Positions 6,979-16,085 of a DNA stretch of 64,000 bases are shown in pieces (the first letter of the stretch is position 1; the number at the start of each line of letters is the position of its first letter). A program made the translations under genes and the position numbers. Below the pieces are notes generated by a model that searched no databases, was not told the DNA's origin, and worked only from the letters and a program-made list of their open reading frames with translations. The stretch is from DASRDU01 sp046331565 (GTDB lineage Bacteria > Acidobacteriota > Blastocatellia > RBC074): positions 372,001 through 436,000 of the forward strand of contig JAXLQP010000003.1 in assembly GCA_046331565.1 (NCBI GenBank), in the 5' to 3' direction.

Positions 6979-8844
6979 ATGACTCTCGATGAAAAGCTGC
7001 AAAATCTGCCGACGCAGCCGGGCTGTTATCTGCACAAGGACAGCCGGGGCCGGATTATTTATGTCGGCAAGGCGAAGAACCTGCGCAACCGCGTGCGGCA
7101 GTATTTTCAAAGCTCGCGCACGATGGATGCCAAGACGCAGAAACTGGTTTCGCTGATTGCCGACTTTGAGTTCATCATCACTGACACTGAAACCGAAGCG
7201 CTCGTCCTTGAATCCAATCTGATCAAGCTGCACAAGCCGAAATACAACGTGATGCTCAAGGACGACAAGCAGTACCCGCACCTGAAGCTCACGCTCAACG
7301 AACCGTTCCCGCGCATTATGAAAACGCGCAAGGTCGAAAAGGATGAGGCTGCCTATTTCGGCCCCTATCTGCCCGCGTCGCTCGCGGATAAAACCGTCAC
7401 GCTCATCAACCGCGAATTTCAGTTGCGCACCTGCTCGGATGAAGTTTACGAGATTTACAAACGCGCCGGGCGACCCTGCATGGAGTATCAGATCAAACGC
7501 TGCCTCGGCCCGTGTCAGAAGGATTTGTGCAGCCCGAAGGAATACGATGAAGTCGTGCGCGATGTGAAGATGCTGCTTGATGGCAAGGACAAGGAACTGG
7601 CCGCCAGTCTGGAAGAGCGCATGCTGAAGGCTTCAGAAGAAATGCGGTTCGAGCAGGCGGCCAAGTATCGTGATCTGCTCAAAACCGTGCGCGCCCTGGG
7701 CGAACAGCAGAAGATGATGACGATGCCGGATCAGGACATTGACATCTTCGGTTATTACCGCGAAGGCGCGCAGCTTGCCCTGCAACTCTTCACGATGCGC
7801 GAAGGCAGGATCATCGGTCGCCGCGAGTTTTACTGGGAAGACCTGCCCGAAGACAACTTCGATCCGAGCGAATTTCTGGGCACGGTGCTGGAGCAGTATT
7901 ACACCATCGGCAATTACATCCCGCTTGAAATTCACGTTCCCGTTGACTGGGAAGACCGCCCGCTGCTCGAACAGGCTCTGACGGAAAAGCGTGGCCGTCG
8001 CGTTCACATCCTCGACCCGCAGCGCGGCAAAAAACGTGAACTGATTGATCTGGTCGAAAAGAACGCCAAGCTCGGCTTCGAGCAACGCTTCAGAGTCATC
8101 AAGCCCGACTGGACAAAAGTCCTCGCCGAGTTGCAGGAAATCCTCGGCCTGCCCGCTTACCCGCATCGCATCGAATCATTCGACATTTCGCACATTCAGG
8201 GGTCAGACAACGTCGCGGCGATGGTCGTGTGCGTGGACGGCGAAATGAAAAAGAGCGATTACCGCAAGTTCATCATCAAAACGGTCGAAGGCGCAGACGA
8301 TTTCGCTTCAATGCACGAAGCCGTCGGACGCCGCTACGCGCGTTTGCTGAAAGAGGAAAAGCCGCTGCCCGATGTTGTGTTCATTGACGGCGGCAAGGGG
8401 CAGCTTTCAGCGGCGGCGGCGGCAATGCACGCACTCGGCCTCGGCACACTGCCGCTCGTCGGCATCGTCAAACCGCGCGGCAAACACGAAGAGATCAGCC
8501 ACCTGTTAGTCAAAGGCCGCGAAAACGAACCCGTCGTACTCGAAAAACCTTCGCCCGTGCTGCGCCTTGTGCAGATGATCCGCGACGAAACGCATCGCTT
8601 CGCCGTGACCTATCATCGCAAGCGCCGCGCCATGCGCGATTTCAAGTCAGAACTGACTTCGATTCCCGGCGTCGGCGAAAAACTGAAGGAAAGGCTGCTC
8701 CGCAATTTCGGCAGCCTGAAGCGCGTGAGCGAAGCCAGCGTGGCCGAGTTGAAGCCGTTTGTCGGCCAGCAGCAGGCGGAAAGAATTGTCGAGCATTTCA
8801 GGCAGATAAATGGCGAAGTGAAGGATAACTCAGGCAGTGAATGA
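6979..8844 (+). CDS. uvrC: Excinuclease ABC subunit C
   Basis: 621 residues. UvrC makes both incisions in nucleotide excision repair in complex with UvrB. The N-terminal GIY-YIG nuclease (GCYLHKDSRGRIIYVGKAKN) spans about residues 12-95. A cysteine cluster CMEYQIKRCLGPCQKDLC follows near 170-190, then a UVR motif (about 205-240), the RNase H-like nuclease domain with ESFDISHIQGSD and FIDGGKGQL (about 395-480), and a C-terminal helix-hairpin-helix (SIPGVGEKLKERLL). ATG 6979 gives the conserved MTLDEKLQNLPTQPGCY start; the frame is open further upstream only through the hairpin. Confidence 0.96.
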   Translation: MTLDEKLQNLPTQPGCYLHKDSRGRIIYVGKAKNLRNRVRQYFQSSRTMDAKTQKLVSLIADFEFIITDTETEALVLESNLIKLHKPKYNVMLKDDKQYPHLKLTLNEPFPRIMKTRKVEKDEAAYFGPYLPASLADKTVTLINREFQLRTCSDEVYEIYKRAGRPCMEYQIKRCLGPCQKDLCSPKEYDEVVRDVKMLLDGKDKELAASLEERMLKASEEMRFEQAAKYRDLLKTVRALGEQQKMMTMPDQDIDIFGYYREGAQLALQLFTMREGRIIGRREFYWEDLPEDNFDPSEFLGTVLEQYYTIGNYIPLEIHVPVDWEDRPLLEQALTEKRGRRVHILDPQRGKKRELIDLVEKNAKLGFEQRFRVIKPDWTKVLAELQEILGLPAYPHRIESFDISHIQGSDNVAAMVVCVDGEMKKSDYRKFIIKTVEGADDFASMHEAVGRRYARLLKEEKPLPDVVFIDGGKGQLSAAAAAMHALGLGTLPLVGIVKPRGKHEEISHLLVKGRENEPVVLEKPSPVLRLVQMIRDETHRFAVTYHRKRRAMRDFKSELTSIPGVGEKLKERLLRNFGSLKRVSEASVAELKPFVGQQQAERIVEHFRQINGEVKDNSGSE

Positions 8845-8853
8845 AACCACTTC

Positions 8854-9507
8854 TCATTTCGCTTTCTTCTGTCTTGTTGTTCTGACTGTTGCAGGCTTCT
8901 CAACAACGTCAGCCATTGGCAGCTTTCGCGGCGGAAAAACCACCGGGTCATAAATATCAGCCAGTTTCAGCCTGCATTTGATTGAATCAATCGTGATCTC
9001 AGCCGACATTTCGGTGGCGCTGTCGAACAGCCACTGGCGTTTGCCCTTTTGTCGTGAGTAATGCTCCACGCCGGGACGATCCTGCGCGATCAGAATGTAA
9101 TCCGTCAGCGACTTCGTCTGCCGGTAATGCGCAAACTTTTCACCGCGATCATATGATTCCGTCGTGGGTGAGAGAACTTCGATAATGACTCCGGGATTGA
9201 GAATCACGTCATTTTGTTCATCGTGGTATCGCGGTTCGCCGCAAACAATCGTCAGGTCGGGATAGGAGAACAGATCAAGCGGATCAGTCCGCACCTTCTG
9301 GTCTGACGTGTAACCATAACAGGAAGTCCCTCTCAACCGACTGCCGATGGCGACTGTGACATTGAAGCAAATCTGATTGTGCAACGGGCTGGCTCCCGCC
9401 ATCGCGTAAATCTGCCCGTCAAGATATTCGTGCTTCGTTTCAGACGCGCGCTCAAAGGCGAGATATTCTTCCGGGGTGAAACGCATTCTGGATTGCGGCA
9501 GTGCCAT
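8854..9507 (-). CDS. Uma2 family (DUF820) PD-(D/E)xK-type protein
   Basis: 217 residues. The family signature is visible: MRFTPEEYLAFERAS near the start, HEYLDGQIYAMAGAS, then SYPDLTIVCGEP and GVIIEVLSPTTESYDRGEKF, which give the PD...ExL core of this PD-(D/E)xK-like fold. Uma2 proteins are abundant in cyanobacteria and in genomes like this one, and their function is unknown. It converges on uvrC with a 9-bp gap. ATG 9507 was preferred to the frame opening at 9537 because MALPQS precedes the conserved region. Confidence 0.85.
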   Translation of the reverse strand: MALPQSRMRFTPEEYLAFERASETKHEYLDGQIYAMAGASPLHNQICFNVTVAIGSRLRGTSCYGYTSDQKVRTDPLDLFSYPDLTIVCGEPRYHDEQNDVILNPGVIIEVLSPTTESYDRGEKFAHYRQTKSLTDYILIAQDRPGVEHYSRQKGKRQWLFDSATEMSAEITIDSIKCRLKLADIYDPVVFPPRKLPMADVVEKPATVRTTRQKKAK

Positions 9508-9561
9508 TTCAGTCAGCCTCCAAAACAGGATACACAATCGGTTGGTATTTTACTGCTTCCG

Positions 9562-10746
9562 CTAAAACTTCGGGATCAGTTTCAAACAGACAGGCGCGGG
9601 GATTTCGGTCATCTTTCCGGTCGGCGTCAGGCGACCTGAGTGCTGGTCAATGCGGTAAGTGATGACGCTGTCTGATTTCTGATTGGCGGCGAGCAGAAAG
9701 GCTCCGGTCGGATCAATGGCGAAGTTGCGCGGCCAGCTTCCCTGCGTTGAGGCGTGTTCGATGAAGATCAGACGGCCTGTTTTCCGGTCAACGCCAAAGA
9801 CAGCAATGCTGTCGTGGCCCCGGTTCGAAGCGTAAACGAACTGCCCCGACGGGTGAACGTGAACGTCAGCGCAGTAATTCGTGCCTTTGAATCCGTCAGG
9901 CAGCGTGGGCGAAACCTGCAATTCAGTCAGCACGCCATTCGTTTTGTCATACGTGAAAGCGACAAGCGTTGAGTCGAGTTCGTTGATGACATAAGCAAAT
10001 TGCCCGTCGGGATGAAAGGCAATGTGGCGCGGGCCTGCGCCGGGTTTGAGCGCGACAAAGGGCGGCGTGTGCGGCGTGAGTTTTCCCTTCCTGGCATCAA
10101 GACGGTAAATCATCACCTTGTCGAGTCCGAGGTCAGCAGCAAGGACGAAACGACCTGAAGTGTCAGGCACGATGCAGTGCGCGTGCGGCCCGGCCTGGCG
10201 ATCTTTGTTAACGCCTGAACCTGTGTGCTGGATGGTGTCAGTCGGCGGGCCAAGGCTGCCAGCCTTTCTGACCGGCAGCACGGTGACGCTGCCGCCGCTG
10301 TAATTCGCCGTCAGCACGAATCTGCCGGAAGAATCAGTCGCCACGTAACAGGGCGCAGCGCCCATTGACGGCTGCTGATTGAGGGCTTTCAGATCGCCGG
10401 TTTTCTGATTGATCGCGTATGCGCTCACGGCGCCGCTTTTTCTGCCATTGAATTCACCGGTTTCAGCGACTGAGTAAAGGTATTTGCGGCGCGGGTCAAT
10501 GGCGACGAAGGACGGGTTGACGATGCCGCCGGTGGCGCTTTGCCGCTTCAGTTCGCCTGACGCGAGGTTGAGGCGGTAAACATAAATGCCTTCGCTTTTG
10601 CCGGTCGTGTAAGTGCCGATGTAAACGAGCATCTCTCTGGTGTTCGGCAGCGGCTGTGCCTTCAGGCGGCGCGCGGTCAGCAGGCTGATTGTGCCGAGGG
10701 CTGTGGCGCTGAAAAATTCCCGACGGGTGAAATTGTCCTGAGTCAT
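9562..10746 (-). CDS. Lactonase family protein, YkgB/6-phosphogluconolactonase-type beta-propeller, Tat-exported
   Basis: 394 residues. The N-terminus has a twin-arginine signal (TRREFFSATALGTISLLTA), so the protein is predicted to be exported folded. The rest is a seven-bladed propeller of the cycloisomerase-2/6-phosphogluconolactonase (PF10282) family: VYIGTYTTGKSEGIYVY, then repeated blades with GRFVLTANY, GPHAHCIVPD and GPRHIAFHPDGQFAYVINE. Export argues against a role in the cytoplasmic pentose phosphate pathway; an extracytoplasmic lactone or sugar-lactone hydrolase is more likely. The start is ATG 10746 with AAAGGAT upstream. Confidence 0.88.
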   Translation of the reverse strand: MTQDNFTRREFFSATALGTISLLTARRLKAQPLPNTREMLVYIGTYTTGKSEGIYVYRLNLASGELKRQSATGGIVNPSFVAIDPRRKYLYSVAETGEFNGRKSGAVSAYAINQKTGDLKALNQQPSMGAAPCYVATDSSGRFVLTANYSGGSVTVLPVRKAGSLGPPTDTIQHTGSGVNKDRQAGPHAHCIVPDTSGRFVLAADLGLDKVMIYRLDARKGKLTPHTPPFVALKPGAGPRHIAFHPDGQFAYVINELDSTLVAFTYDKTNGVLTELQVSPTLPDGFKGTNYCADVHVHPSGQFVYASNRGHDSIAVFGVDRKTGRLIFIEHASTQGSWPRNFAIDPTGAFLLAANQKSDSVITYRIDQHSGRLTPTGKMTEIPAPVCLKLIPKF

Positions 10747-11318
10747 AACTGATCCTTTGCGCTTGTGGTTTGCAGTGGCATAACACACGCTGACGACTTT
10801 GCACAACCGCCGCCTGGCTGACCTGGCAGGTTTTGTTCAGTTCGGCAGTTGTTCGGCAGAAATGCGGCCTGGCCATCAACAGGCTTTTGCTCTGCCTTCT
10901 GCTTTGCTATTATTTGTCCTCGCCCGGAAGTTTTTGGCATCCGGTCATCCCCTCTTCCCTGGATCAGCAACGGCATTCATTAAAGGGCAGGCAGTTATGG
11001 CTCCTGCTCCAGGTATATTTACTGATCGGCTTCAAAGGCGCTCCATTCCTGGGATCGGCCTGGTGAAGCGTTTGTTTGCCCCGTCCATCAACAACACAGA
11101 ATGCAGGCCTGAACTGAGGCGCTGGTCGCCTTCGCGCTCAGGCATTCAGACATCGTAAAAGAGTCACGACATCAGGTGGCCAGCCCCATCATTTGCGCAC
11201 CACAGGCCACCATTCCCTGAGGTCGCGGCTCATCCTGAACATTTCGATTTCAGTGGCAGGGTCGTGGGTTATGCCCTGCCAGCAACCTGTATTTCTGACT
11301 TCACCACTATCTGACACT
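10747..11318. other. Gene-free divergent intergenic region (572 bp)
   Basis: This lies between the lactonase and the unrecognised gene, which diverge. Several short frames are open, including one from a TTG at 10833, but none has a ribosome site, a plausible protein composition or a recognisable family. No strong palindrome was seen. It probably holds two promoters and leaders, none of which I could assign. Confidence 0.5.
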
Positions 11319-13352
11319 ATGGCTTTTCAATCCACCAATCCCGGTTCACCGAATCAGCAGGCCGAGCAGCAGAGCAGCCAGCCTGCCGAAAAAGAGGCTG
11401 ATCGTTCCTTCTGGCGCAAAGTATTCGGGCTTGGCCCGGCGCGGCCCGTCGCTGAACGGCTGGAAACAAGCCTGCGTGAAAAATGGAAGTTCACCGACCT
11501 GAAGCGCTATCAGATTGAGTCGCTGCTGGCGCCGGAGGCCGATGAGAAGCTGCGCTTCTTCCTGGATGGCTTCAACGCCTCGCGCTACCTGAAACTGAAA
11601 AAAGTTTACGGACTGGCCACGCCCACGCGCAGCGGGCGCGTCGTGGACGATGACATTCAGTTGATCGGGCAATTCGGCCCGGAACTGCTCAAGTCCTATG
11701 ACATGCTCAGGGATGACGAAAGCCGCCGCATCGTGTCCCGCTACTTTGCCGGTTATTACCGCGACGGCAGAATCGGCACTGAAACGCTCGTCAAAATTGC
11801 GTCCACCAACTGGCTGGGCGTGTTTATGCGCAAGCGGTTTGTGATGTATGCCGAACTGCTGCACACGCGGTTCAATCTGCCGCAGGCGGTGTGCGGCCCG
11901 CTGCTGGCGGGCATTGGCGATTCGTTCATGCTCTCGAACATCCTGTTTCGCAAATCAGGGCCGGAAGACTTTCGCCGCCTCGTGGATGTGATTGCCGCGC
12001 CGCTGCCTGAAGACAAGCATAACGACGTGCTGGTTCCCGCGCTGCAACTGCTGGTGCTGGCCGCCAAGCAGAACATTCCGGTTTCCGGCGTGGTTTCGTT
12101 CGTGCATCTGATGAAGCTTCAGCCCGAACACTTCCGCGCCTTTTCGGCCATCGTCTATACCCTGTGGGCGCACAATCACGATGTGGACATCAGTTGCCCG
12201 ATCTTTTCGGCCTTTATCCGCAAGGTGCTTGATGAATTCGGGCCTGACATTGATCTGATGAAAGCGCCGCTGTTCGTCAAGGCTTATTATGATTTCAAGC
12301 GCGACGGCGAAAAGCTGCGCGTGTTTTTGTCTCCGGCTTACAGCGAAACGAAAGCGTTCATTCGCAAGCTGGGCGTGACCATTCCGGCCAATATGTGGGG
12401 GATGTCGCGCGTCGTCGTGCTGGCCCAGGATTTTCAACGAGAGAAAGTCACGCAACTGATCCGGCAGCTTGGCGAAGAAGTCACGCTGTCAGACCTGATT
12501 TTTCTGGATCGAATCTGCCGCAATGATGAAGAAACCGCGCTGCTGCTCAATCGCCAGGCGCTGCTGGCCCGCGTCGAAGGCATCAAGATTGAGCGCATCG
12601 TCAAACGCCGCCATAACGATCAGGTCGAAGACCTCAACAAACAGATTGATTCGGCAGTCTCAATCGGCTTTCTGCGCCTGGTGCGCAGGCTGACGGGGCT
12701 GCGCGATGAAGCGAAGGAAAAGTACACCGAAGAAGCTGATCTGCGGCGGCTGACCAACATTCAGCTTTGCCAGCTTCACGTGCTTGAACGGTCATTCGAT
12801 ATTCCCGGCATGGATGAACTGCTTGGCTGGGAAGTCTCCAGAGACATTCACGACAAAACGCGCGAAGGCGGCGGCTATTTCGATTACGACCGCGACCTGG
12901 CGCTGTTTGTTTCGGTGCCTGCTGAACAGGTCTCGAACAAACGTTATCAGGCTTCGATTGTGTCCAGGTCAGAAGCCGCCATTGCCATCAGCCACTTTCA
13001 CGCGCTGAAGGTTGACACGGGCAGTTTCGCCGGGCCGAGCGGCTGGCCGGGCGCGCAGTCCGGCGACATTGACAGCGCTGCCGAAGCCGCCATTTGTTCG
13101 GTCATCGTCACGACGCTGGGTCATCCGCGCGGCCAGAACGGCGCACGGGATACCAGCAGAGTGCTGGTGGACATTGATTTTCTGTTCATTGACCGGGAAA
13201 ACGGCGACCCGCTGATTCGTGATCGCGGCGTGCGCAGCCTGCCTTATTACGCCAGAGACGAAGTTCCCCCGGCGGGCCGGTTATCAAGGAAGGAAAAGAA
13301 ACGGCGGCGCATCGAAGACGCCCGCTTCTGCCCTCCGGTCGCGCTGCCCTGA
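11319..13352 (+). CDS. Hypothetical protein, large, mostly alpha-helical (unrecognised)
   Basis: 677 residues from ATG 11319; the frame is open from 11193, but MAFQSTNPGSPNQQAEQQSS gives a sensible start after non-coding-like sequence. The first 40 residues are polar and low in complexity. The middle reads like a long soluble helical array: LRFFLDGFNASRYLKLKKVY, QAVCGPLLAGIGDSFMLSN, VSGVVSFVHLMKLQPEHF, PLFVKAYYDFKRDGEKL. The last 60 residues are basic (SRKEKKRRRIED). I see no signal peptide, membrane helix or catalytic motif and do not recognise the family. It has its own intergenic space on both sides. Confidence 0.7.
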   Translation: MAFQSTNPGSPNQQAEQQSSQPAEKEADRSFWRKVFGLGPARPVAERLETSLREKWKFTDLKRYQIESLLAPEADEKLRFFLDGFNASRYLKLKKVYGLATPTRSGRVVDDDIQLIGQFGPELLKSYDMLRDDESRRIVSRYFAGYYRDGRIGTETLVKIASTNWLGVFMRKRFVMYAELLHTRFNLPQAVCGPLLAGIGDSFMLSNILFRKSGPEDFRRLVDVIAAPLPEDKHNDVLVPALQLLVLAAKQNIPVSGVVSFVHLMKLQPEHFRAFSAIVYTLWAHNHDVDISCPIFSAFIRKVLDEFGPDIDLMKAPLFVKAYYDFKRDGEKLRVFLSPAYSETKAFIRKLGVTIPANMWGMSRVVVLAQDFQREKVTQLIRQLGEEVTLSDLIFLDRICRNDEETALLLNRQALLARVEGIKIERIVKRRHNDQVEDLNKQIDSAVSIGFLRLVRRLTGLRDEAKEKYTEEADLRRLTNIQLCQLHVLERSFDIPGMDELLGWEVSRDIHDKTREGGGYFDYDRDLALFVSVPAEQVSNKRYQASIVSRSEAAIAISHFHALKVDTGSFAGPSGWPGAQSGDIDSAAEAAICSVIVTTLGHPRGQNGARDTSRVLVDIDFLFIDRENGDPLIRDRGVRSLPYYARDEVPPAGRLSRKEKKRRRIEDARFCPPVALP

Positions 13353-13388
13353 TCACCGCGCTGACCGAAGCCTGATCTGCTGATGACA

Positions 13389-13426
13389 GAACAGTTCGAC
13401 AAGCTGGTGAGTTTGTCGAACTGTTC
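13389..13426 (+). terminator. Stem-loop GAACAGTTCGACAA / TTGTCGAACTGTTC
   Basis: Perfect 14-nt arms at 13389-13402 and 13413-13426 with a 10-nt loop, 37 nt after the stop of the unrecognised gene. There is no T-tract. The word GTTCGACAAGCTG is shared with hairpins at 21568-21651 and 49071-49095, so this is also a member of a repeat family. Confidence 0.6.
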
Positions 13427-13647
13427 ACGACCTTGCCAGTCTTATCCTGAACTCTCACACTCCTGACGCTGTCGCGTAACAATTCATTGCCCCTCACAAT
13501 TGAGAATCACCGTAAATCCGGTTTTCCTGGCTGAAACAGTTGGCGCGATGCGCCAGGCTCAGCCAAATGCGGGTGAATCTTTCGGCTGAATTCCATAGAA
13601 TGCCGTTTTGAATTTATCCCGTTCAATGAGCAATTATCGGAACTGTT

Positions 13648-14952
13648 ATGCAGAGTCCTGAAACAGTGGAGCCACCCGAAGCGCCGGAAGCAGTGATGAC
13701 AGTCACGGCCTCGCGGCGCGCCGGCATGTTCCGCGCCATGCATTACCGTGATTACCGGTTGTTGTGGGCGGGCGCGTTTTTGTCCAACATCGGAACGTGG
13801 ATGCAATCCATTGCGCAAAGCTGGCTGGTGCGCGAGCTGACGCCTTCACCGTTCCTGATCGGCTTTGTGTCCTTTGCCGGATCGTTTCCGCAACTGGCGT
13901 TTGCGCTCTTCAGCGGCGTCTATGCTGATATGTTCGACCGGCGGCGACTGCTGATTGCCACGCAGGCGGCGCAGATGATCTTTTCGGCCTTTCTGGGCAT
14001 GCTGGTGGCGCTCAGAGTCGTCACGATCTGGCAGGTCATTGCGATTTCATTTGCGAGCGGCCTGGCCACGACGCTGAGCAATCCGGCTTATCAGGCGTTT
14101 GTGCACGACATTGTCGGGCGCGAGGATCTGATGAGCGGCATTTCGCTCAACTCAACGCAATACAATCTGTCGCGCATCATCGGGCCGACCATTGGCGGCC
14201 TCGTGCTTGGCAAAATCGGAACCGCTGGTTGTTATTACCTGAACGGCATCAGTTTTCTGGCGGTGATCATTGCGCTGATGCTGATGAATGTTCATTCGAC
14301 TGCGCCCGGCGAGCATCTGCACCTGCGCGATGTTGTGCGGCAGATGACTGCCGGGCTGCGTTATGTGCGCGGGCGTCCGCGTGTGCTGGCGCTGCTCGGC
14401 ATTGCTTCAGTGGTCAGCGTCTTTGGCATTCCGTATCTGGTCTTTCTTTCGGTTTTTGCGCGCGATGTGCTCGGTCGTGACGCGCAGGGGCTGGCTTATC
14501 TGATGGCGGCAACCGGCACGGGCGCGGTGCTGAGCGCGCTGATGCAGGCGTTTCTCGGCAACTATCGCGGGCGCGGAAAGTTTCTGCTTGGCGGCACGCT
14601 GTTTTTCGGCACGGCCATTATGGTCTTTGCGCTGTCACACACGTTTGCGCTGTCGCTGGTCTGCCTGGCGCTGATTGGCGGAGCGATGGTCAGCATTACG
14701 ACAACCATTAACAACCTGCTGCAAATGCTGGTCACGGATGAAATGCGCGGGCGGGTGATGAGCATGTATTCGCTGGCCTTTATGGGCCTGTCGCCGGTCG
14801 GCAGTCTGGTCATTGGCACAGCGGCTGATCTGATCGGCCCGCGCTGGAATCATCACGGCGTACAGCTTGCGCTCGCCGCCAGCGGCGCGGTCGTGGCGCT
14901 TTTTGCCTTGTATGTGCTGATCGCCCAGCCGCGCGTGCGGGCGCTGGAGTGA
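13648..14952 (+). CDS. MFS transporter (EntS-type, MFS_3 family)
   Basis: 434 residues with about 12 hydrophobic segments. The N-terminal core YRDYRLLWAGAFLSNIGTWMQ and the loop GVYADMFDRRRLL after the second helix identify the MFS_3/enterobactin-exporter-like group of proton-driven exporters. SGISLNSTQYNLSRIIGPTI is typical of the fifth helix region. The substrate is unknown. ATG 13648 opens a 30-residue cytoplasmic extension before the first helix; the start is not well fixed. It is convergent with the SDR gene, with a periodic repeat between them. Confidence 0.87.
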   Translation: MQSPETVEPPEAPEAVMTVTASRRAGMFRAMHYRDYRLLWAGAFLSNIGTWMQSIAQSWLVRELTPSPFLIGFVSFAGSFPQLAFALFSGVYADMFDRRRLLIATQAAQMIFSAFLGMLVALRVVTIWQVIAISFASGLATTLSNPAYQAFVHDIVGREDLMSGISLNSTQYNLSRIIGPTIGGLVLGKIGTAGCYYLNGISFLAVIIALMLMNVHSTAPGEHLHLRDVVRQMTAGLRYVRGRPRVLALLGIASVVSVFGIPYLVFLSVFARDVLGRDAQGLAYLMAATGTGAVLSALMQAFLGNYRGRGKFLLGGTLFFGTAIMVFALSHTFALSLVCLALIGGAMVSITTTINNLLQMLVTDEMRGRVMSMYSLAFMGLSPVGSLVIGTAADLIGPRWNHHGVQLALAASGAVVALFALYVLIAQPRVRALE

Positions 14953-14954
14953 AG

Positions 14955-15121
14955 GGATTTGAGATTTGAGATTTGAGATTGAAGCTTGAAGATTGGAGAT
15001 GACAGATGACAGATGACAGGATGAAGGAACAGATGGAATCATCAACTGATAAGCTCAAATCCGCCATCTGCCATTCACTCATCTGTCATCTCAAATCTCA
15101 AATCTGTCATCTCCAATTCAC
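14955..15121. repeat. Heptameric GATTTGA/GATGACA hairpin between convergent genes
   Basis: Two 7-nt unit types alternate: GATTTGA (14958-14985) and GATGACA (14998-15019). Their complements follow at 15075-15121. A perfect 16-nt pair, ATTGGAGATGACAGAT at 14992-15007 with 15102-15117, anchors the structure. It fills the whole gap between the MFS and SDR stop codons. Confidence 0.85.
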
Positions 15122-15877
15122 TCATCTGCCGCCGTCAATGGCAAAGATTTCGCCGGTAATGAATCCGGCCTCGTCCGAAGCCAGGTAGGTAATCAGTTCG
15201 GCCACTTCTTCGGGCGTGCCGGCGCGGCGCAGCGGGGTTTCATTGATGACTTTCTGCAACGTTTCAGGCTGCGAAAACTTTGTCAGAAACGGCGTGTTGA
15301 TGATGCCCGGCGCGATGGCGTTGACGGTGATTTTATCGGGCGCGAGTTCCCTGGCCAGACCTTTGGTAAAGCTGTTGACTGCGCCCTTGGCTGAAGCGTA
15401 AGGCAGCGCGCCGCCGAGTCCGCCGGTTTGAGCGGCGAGCGATGAAATGTTGATGATGCGCCCGCCCTGCTGTCGCCTGAGGTGCGGAATCACGGCCTGC
15501 GAACAGAGAAAGACGCTTTTGACGTTGACGGCCATCACGGCTTCCCACAAGGCCTCGCTGCATTCCTCAATTCCGGCGCGCTGCACCAGGCTTCCGGCAT
15601 TGTTAACAAGAATGTCTATCCGCCCGAAATATTCCAGCGTCGTCAGCACAAGCTGCGAGACATCGCCGAGCATGGTGACATCCGCGCGCACGGCAAAGGC
15701 ATTGCGCCGCAGCGCCTGAATTTCCGCGACTGTTTCATGCGCGCCCGGTTCATTGTTGAGGTAATTCACGACCACTGCCGCGCCACTGCGGGCCAGCGAA
15801 ATCGCGGCGGCGCGGCCAATGCCGGAGCCTGCACCAGTAACAATGGCGACCCTGCCTTTCAGATTGAATTCGGCCAT
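15122..15877 (-). CDS. SDR family oxidoreductase (FabG-like)
   Basis: 251 residues. The Rossmann motif GRVAIVTGAGSGIGRAAAIS lies at the N-terminus, NNAG (DILVNNAGSLVQ) near residue 90, and the catalytic S-Y-K set in NISSLAAQTG and LPYASAKGAV near 140-160. The C-terminus GFITGEIFAIDGGR is typical of classical NAD(P)-dependent short-chain dehydrogenases such as 3-oxoacyl-ACP reductase. The substrate cannot be assigned, since no fatty acid genes are nearby. The start is ATG 15877. It probably forms a single-gene unit. Confidence 0.88.
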   Translation of the reverse strand: MAEFNLKGRVAIVTGAGSGIGRAAAISLARSGAAVVVNYLNNEPGAHETVAEIQALRRNAFAVRADVTMLGDVSQLVLTTLEYFGRIDILVNNAGSLVQRAGIEECSEALWEAVMAVNVKSVFLCSQAVIPHLRRQQGGRIINISSLAAQTGGLGGALPYASAKGAVNSFTKGLARELAPDKITVNAIAPGIINTPFLTKFSQPETLQKVINETPLRRAGTPEEVAELITYLASDEAGFITGEIFAIDGGR

Positions 15878-16085
15878 AGCGATGATCTTTTCTGATGGTT
15901 CTGATGTTCAGTCTGCAAGCTGCGGCAACAATACTTGAAATCCCGCCGGAACAACAAGCGCGCCTGCCGAACTGAGCTTCATTCGGTCTGGCGGCTTCGC
16001 TTCGGCAAGCGGGCAGATTACAATCAGGTCAATTCAGGACAACGGTATTCCGTGCGACCAGTCTCACTACTATCCGAAGGGTTTG

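Noticed and set aside
10833..11066. Open frame with a leucine-rich segment
   Set aside because: It opens with TTG, has no ribosome site and no recognisable family, and lies in an otherwise gene-free divergent region.
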